DNA of 64,000 nt, taken from positions 682,001 through 746,000 of the forward strand of contig NW_014040765.1 in the NCBI RefSeq assembly GCF_000143105.1, written 5' to 3'. The position numbers and the translations under genes were made by a program. Below, one piece after another: positions 58,997 to 64,000 of the stretch (its first letter is position 1; each line of letters opens with the position of its first letter). The notes under the pieces were generated by a model, which worked only from the letters and a program-made list of their open reading frames with translations, was not told the origin of the DNA and searched no databases. This stretch comes from Grosmannia clavigera kw1407 (taxonomy: Eukaryota > Ascomycota > Sordariomycetes > Ophiostomatales > Ophiostomataceae).

Positions 58997-59015
58997 GGGG
59001 CTGGGCTGGGCTGGG
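58997..59015 (+). other. G-quadruplex-forming motif
   Basis: GGGGCTGGGCTGGGCTGGG: four G runs separated by identical CT loops, the ideal short-loop form for a stable quadruplex. It lies in non-coding sequence about 1.9 kb upstream of the kinase ATG. Confidence 0.6.
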
Positions 59016-60169
59016 CTGGCGCGCCATGCCGTACTCCGTATCATGGGATGCACCAAATCCGGAATGGCTACTCGTCTTTTTAGTGGTGGTGAGCGTCAAC
59101 CTGTGAAGGCCCAAAGCAAGGGGCAGTGCAGACGATCCCATGTTCTCGTGAAGCAGAAGCGAAAAGGGACACGTTGGCACCTTGCAGTCGATAGTGGATA
59201 CCCGAATTGCCACTCCAGGCACTGCATCTGCAAGGTATATTCCATCTCCAGCTTTCTATGGGGTTCTGTTTAGGTCTAAGCTCGACGATGGCGAATTGAG
59301 GAGCGCACGCGACGAAACAGGACAATGCCATCAAACCCGTCCATCCGGCTCTTCAAAGAGAACGAGCACGCAATGTCGTAGTCAACCTTTCAAGAAAAAT
59401 GTCTGAAATCTACTCCGTACCCAAAGCGCAACCGCAAAATGTCTCTTTTCCTCGTTGCACGCTTTGCCTGTTGGCCAGCGATGCTTTGACGAGAGTGCGC
59501 TGAAACGGCGTTGCGACTACACACTGTGTACCACGCAATCTCCTGTACACGTAGCGATGTCGCGCTGTAGATCGAGCTTGCTGTCATTACGGGGCTTGCC
59601 CAACGTGTATCTATCTGCCTAAATGCAGGCGGATAAGACGGGCAATGCACTGTACGAAGTGCACATGGCTCTAGAGCTTTATTGCTCCGTTCTCTCCGAT
59701 GGTGACACGTTTATGCACTATAAAATATACTGTGCTCGGCGCACGCTAATGAACAAAGAAGATGTGCAAGCAACCGCTCTTGCCCGGCCGCCTGGCCGCG
59801 CGCCATTGGCCCGTCGGCTCCACACGCCCTTCCTGCACTCCTGTCCGCCTGCATTTAACTTCGATGGTTCGCTATCTCCCCATGCACAAATAATCCACTT
59901 GCCCAACTGACCGCTATCTTTATGCCAGGAAAATGAAAGGCGTCGCCGCCTAGAGCATTCTGGGCCATACATTCAGCTTCGCAATCCAAAGAGGCGCGTA
60001 AGAAGAAGCGTCTATTGTCGTGTCGACAACGAAAGTTTGAGTAGAAAAACAGACCAGTTAAAATTAGAGTACTCCTGATTGCTACTCTACGTCGGAGAGC
60101 TTCATAGGAATTGCGTTCCACATTCCATCCCTTAAAAGCAAGCTACGCGTACGAGTACTACTGAAAACC

Positions 60170-60185
60170 TACTCCGTACTCCGTA
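60170..60185. repeat. Overlapping double TACTCCGTA motif
   Basis: TACTCCGTACTCCGTA, the reverse-complement version of the doubled motif at 42580. Confidence 0.8.
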
Positions 60186-62465
60186 TATCACGTGTGAACT
60201 TGTATCTGCGTATATTTAGCTACCGCCGCTGCCCCTTTAAAAAAATGCAGGGGTGTCCATGAGTAGTCGCTTGACTAAGCGCGCCAGCTAGTTCGGTTTA
60301 TCTATCTACAATGATATCTGACGAGCGAAGCTCTCCTATGTATCTGCTTCACATCGCGGGACATACTTGCACTTATCTATTCGTATATGCACGCGGCTTT
60401 TTGTTCATCGCGGGGTGATGCATCTGTGCCAAGATACCATACGTTCGGTTGAAAGCATTGGCCGTGGTTGGGGAGCGTGGTGTGAGCTATATAGAAACGG
60501 CCTGTTGTGGTTTCAGCACCCCAACCGCCTGCTACTCCGTGCCTTTTGCATATATCCAATCCCCCACAGCGTATCTCCCACCCCGGGTTCCGTCCGGACG
60601 TGTCACAACGATGCTCTCGGGGTCACCTGAGTACACAGGACGAGGGCGTGAGTCGTACAAGTTGTCACGAGTTCTCGCAGACGGGGCGGTAATGTCAAAT
60701 TACATGCGCGGACTAGTGAACCTGTACGAAGAAATCGCAAGTTTCCTGAGGTCCAGTGGCTGTACTCCGTACTGCTAGCACAATGAACCGCGCGGCCATT
60801 TGGCTTACGTCAGGAGCCGAGCACAAAGCGCACTGCATTGGGCGATGATTCGGTTGAACGCAAGGGGAGGGGGGGACTCTGTGCTCGTACGAAACAAACA
60901 AGCTACCGGCAATTGCGCTGCTCCTCTTCTATGGAGTATGGAGCAAGGTACGTCTCCGCTACCGGGATATCAACAGCCCACACCTGCATATGCAGCAAAG
61001 CACAGTCTTCCGACATGAATATGGAGTAAAATCGATTGCTTCCCGCCAAGTGGAGCGCATTCCGAACTGTACGGAGTACGTCGTAGAACAGAGGCTCGAT
61101 ACTCGTACAGAAGGGGGGGAAAGCCAGGCTATACTTGATACGATACATCTTACCTCCTGCTTAGCCTTGAGGTACAGCATGTGCGTATGTAAGATAAGAG
61201 TACGAGTAGACAAGCATGATGTACGAGTAGACAAGGATGATTCAGGGGCCCTATTACCGATCTCCGAGGCAGTGTGGATAGGAAAGCAGAAAGAGTGAGG
61301 GTGAAAGCAGGTGCCTGGAAGAGAGCAGGGTAGTTAACCGAAAACAGTTTGGATGAGCCCGCTGTAATTCTCCATTTTGGGGGGGAGGGGTTCCCCGATC
61401 ATGGGGCATCTGTCAGCAGGAGCATTCCTCGTGACAGAACAACGCATTCGTCAACACTTCACTAAGTAGTCCGGCATACTCCGTATGTCTGTTTGCATAC
61501 CAGGTAAGGCCACATCATGCGCTTCTCACGACTTGGTTCCATTTCAGATATAGTCCGTTGAGGTGCGGAGTACAGTGTGCGTAGACGGTAAACATGGACC
61601 CCTCCTTGCATTCCTCTTGTTGAATTGTCCACCATCCCCAGTCCTCCTGGGTCCTGGAGCCAAGGGCGTTGCCCGGTGATTCACAAAAGTACGGGCCGCG
61701 GCGTGCAGCCCGGCGGTGCAAATGCACATATGCAATGCGAGTCGCCGTAAGACCGCGTTCCGTGTCGTCAATCTGCCGCAGATGAGACCACCGGACGACA
61801 GTTACAATAGTCATTGGAAGCTCTTCCTGTTGTCCGGGTGTGCCGATTTACGCGACGATGCATGCATGTTCCCTAAGAGGAAAGACATCACTTTGCAGTC
61901 TGCTAAAGCACACGACCCGGCACAAAAACAACACCACCCCAACCAAGCACAAATCGGGCACGATGGGGCCAAGCTGCATTTCTACGGGATGTGTGGCATA
62001 TAGGTTCTTCGCTGGTTGCCTGTCCTGGCTGTGACGCCGACGAAGCCGTACTTTGTAGAGCAATTTTGATATCTTGACGTTTTGACCGTGTCGTGCCCAA
62101 TTGCCCAGGCCCAATCCATTATCCTGCATAGTATATTATGTTGAAAGCAGGTGTTTCCTCGAGCCGATCGTATCAGAATCAATATCAAGTTGCTGGTTTC
62201 ATACCGTCTTTCCTGCGATCACGGAGGCCTGTTGCCGGTTTATATAGAAAGCTTGGTCGTGTATGGAGTAGAGCGTGGTGAGCTCCTTGTGCTAATACAA
62301 TCCTGCTCCGCACGGAGTACATTTCTTCATGATTGATGAAAAGGAAAAACAGGACGGAGTAATTCGGCCTCCCAATACGCAAGAAGAACTTGTCAACAAC
62401 AACGGGAACAGGCAGAAGCATTTAAAAAGTGGATAGCAAAAAATATACTCGGTTGCAAAAATAAC

Positions 62466-62546
62466 TCCCCCGGGTGGGTTTGAACCACCAACCTTTAGAT
62501 TTGCTTATTAACAGTCTAACGCGCTATCCAATTGCGCCACGGGGGA
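62466..62546 (-). tRNA. tRNA-Asn (GTT) with 8-nt intron
   Basis: Read on the minus strand, TCCCCCG (62546-62540) pairs with CGGGGGA at the 3' end. The D stem is GCGC/GCGC around AATTGGATA. The anticodon stem TTAGA/TCTAA closes a 15-nt loop that fits C-T-GTT-A, an 8-nt intron at the normal position 37/38, and A38. The T arm is GGTGG-TTCAAAC-CCACC. Mature length would be 73 nt before CCA addition. The anticodon GTT reads Asn codons AAC/AAU. The folding is by eye, but every stem is fully paired. Confidence 0.93.
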
Positions 62547-63913
62547 TGTCTTTGTTGGACACAAACCCAGTGAATCGATTTATAAAGCAGTCAGCGTTAC
62601 ATAGTAAATCGCCTGGGATTCAATGAGCGGCACTCGGTGTAATTTGAAGGCATCGTTTCAAGAAGGAACAGTACGAGCACCAAAAACTGATACCTGTCTC
62701 GCTGTGGAGAAAGCAAAACACTGTAATTGCAACTGATTTGCGCATGTCAGGGATAAAGGGCTATCACAGCATCGTAGTGATAGTTGCCCAGTTTTTAGCA
62801 GTGCCCCTGCTGATCCACAATTGTTTTCTGCCTTCATTATACAGAGTACGGAGTAGAAGTGACTAGTAATGTCTTCTCATACGGCGTGGCCGTACATATT
62901 TGCCACTTTAATTTAAGTATGATCCTTGATTTAATGAGGGATCGCTTCGCTGAAGATTACATATAAGTAGAAAATTATCAACCCTCAGGAGGGTTTTCAA
63001 CGCCGTCCTTAGCGTTACGGATCTCTCGCTAATGTCGTTTAACCTTCAAAGGAGCCGTAAAAGACATAGACGTGAGAAAGACGTCAAAATTGTATTTGTT
63101 TCGTAAAACGCTCACAAAAAACCGCCATAGGGCAATGAGGCCGGGGTGGTGGATCTCAATGCCGTACACTATTCCTAGCAACCGGTATCAAGATACACGC
63201 ATCGAAGGCCCGTGACTTTTAATCAGGAGTGTGGCTGCATCCACCAACTTTCGATGAAGCCTGATCAGAAGCTTATCCAGTTTTGGTGTCGGAATCGTTT
63301 CCGATAGTAGCGACAAGCAAAATATGAAGCCCAATTGTCAATATCAGGGGGTTGGACTGGGCCAATTCCACAGCCTCTGTGAGGGTAGCGATAAGATCGG
63401 TAGGCGAGTCGTATCAGGAAATCCGTTTCCTAGACCAAATGTCCACGTTGAGACTGCGACCGGAAAGACGAGACCGGAATAGAATTCGGGATCACACATT
63501 AGAGCGACAAACCCGTTGGCATTTAGTCGGGCTGCCATTGGCTGCTCGTTTGCCACGACAACACAGAGCCGTGCGTTTATCGGCTGCAAGGCCAGCGGGC
63601 TGATATCGGCCGGACAAGTCGCCGGCAACCGGTGATCCAGCATCAACGCTGGCTGTCTGCGAAGATCATGGTGCCCTCGGGTACGTGGAAGTACGTTCCT
63701 AGTGTAATGGGTGTTTAAGATTCGATCCCTTTCCCTTACATATACGAGTATGGCTAGGCAAAGACACGAAGCAAAAGACAGCAAAGCGAAGAACCCCCAT
63801 CCCTGCTAGAGGCCTGACTCCCTTCCGGACAAAGATAGACTGGAGCAAGCAGGCTTAGATCCCATTGGTTTTTTTTGTCCCGTTGTGAAGGCTGCACCCC
63901 CTGTTGTATCTCC
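62547..63913. other. Intergenic region, partly AT-rich
   Basis: 1.4 kb. It has one TACGGAGTA (62847) and a perfect short hairpin AACCCTC-AG-GAGGGTT at 62980-62995. The stretch 62880-63110 is AT-rich compared with the rest. No gene recognised. Confidence 0.45.
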
Positions 63914-64000
63914 TCACAGGTCGATCTCATCAAAGCTGGCAATGACCCGATGCTTCTTTGCTATATCCGCTGCCAGCGGTGCATTTCCAGGCCTCTGCAC
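63914..64000 (-). CDS. C-terminal end of an unidentified protein, cut by window end
   Basis: The minus strand from the window edge to a TGA at 63916-63914 encodes 28 residues, including GNAPLAADIAKKHRVIASFD and then EIDL before the stop. The composition and the amphipathic helix look like real protein rather than spacer, unlike the other frames here. The fragment is too short to name a family. The gene body lies to the right of the window. Confidence 0.35.
   Translation of the reverse strand: MQRPGNAPLAADIAKKHRVIASFDEIDL

Larger units (their letters stand above)
57055..62465. other. Long gene-poor region: kinase leader, then motif-rich spacer
   Basis: 5.4 kb without a supported protein gene. 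From 57055 to about 58900 the minus strand has repeated pyrimidine blocks (strongest at 58480-58640), fitting a long 5' leader or promoter of the kinase. From 58900 on there are eight TACGGAGTA/TACTCCGTA sites, a G-quadruplex-like run (58997-59015) and two copies of GTACGAGTAGACAAG near 61196-61237. Confidence 0.5.

Noticed and set aside
62980..62995. Hairpin AACCCTC-AG-GAGGGTT as a terminator or small RNA.
   Set aside because: Two-base loop, no flanking gene or T run, and eukaryotic context; probably chance.
1..64000. CRISPR arrays, phage genes, bacterial operons, intact transposons, PKS/NRPS genes.
   Set aside because: None seen; the gene structure is eukaryotic throughout and no transposase or large synthase frame is present.

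Overview
The window reads as nuclear DNA of a filamentous ascomycete (Pezizomycotina, most likely Sordariomycetes; Ophiostomatales-like is a guess). The reasons are GC-rich coding sequence, short (about 45-110 bp) GT-AG introns with CTAAC/CTGAC-like branch sites, pyrimidine-rich leaders, a tRNA-Asn with a short intron, and typical fungal families: Ste23, a filamentous-type Tup1 (rco-1), Gpi7, Erg3, fused Ade5,7 and a UstYa/DUF3328 protein. I resolved 20 complete protein genes, two genes cut by the window edges, and one tRNA. Splice sites were placed by hand from the sequence, and reading phase was checked by summing exon lengths for the gene models given with aa lengths.

Layout. 0-7 kb: the N-terminal part of a DUSP-type ubiquitin protease (-) and the M16 metalloprotease Ste23 (-). 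7-11 kb: gene-free. 11-25 kb: a dense housekeeping block with Mpp6-like zinc-knuckle protein (-), complex I NDUFS6 (+), a small secreted protein (-), Nop4 (-), condensin Ycg1/CAP-G (+), Gpi7 (-, two apparent frame breaks) and an LLPH/YBL028C-type protein (-). 25-37 kb: Siz/PIAS SUMO ligase (+), TRAPP subunit Trs33/TRAPPC6 (+), cytosolic malate dehydrogenase (-), ribosomal protein eL28 (-), UPF0357 protein (+) and Erg3 sterol C-5 desaturase (-). 38-42.3 kb: an accessory pair, a UstYa-family (DUF3328) membrane oxidase-like protein (-) diverging from a secreted protein with nine PHHAGKKT repeats (+). 44-57 kb: Tup1 (+), Rmp1 of RNase MRP (-), Ade5,7 (+), an Avt1-like vacuolar amino acid transporter (-) and a Ran1/Ksp1-type kinase (-). 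57-64 kb: gene-poor, with only tRNA-Asn and the tail of an unidentified minus-strand gene.

Most genes are independent housekeeping functions; several share short divergent promoters (Nop4/condensin, Rmp1/Ade5,7, eL28/UPF0357). The candidate new system is the 38-42 kb pair. UstYa-family enzymes modify peptides cut from repeat-containing secreted precursors in fungal dikaritin-type RiPP pathways. Here such an enzyme gene is the nearest upstream neighbour of a gene encoding a signal peptide, one dibasic RR site and nine perfectly conserved His/Lys cassettes separated by acidic spacers. The cassettes differ almost only at synonymous positions, which points to selection on the peptide. No chemistry or processing is shown by sequence alone.

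A second window-wide signal is the 9-mer TACGGAGTA/TACTCCGTA, seen at least 21 times, only outside the coding regions I support, and concentrated in gene-poor segments.
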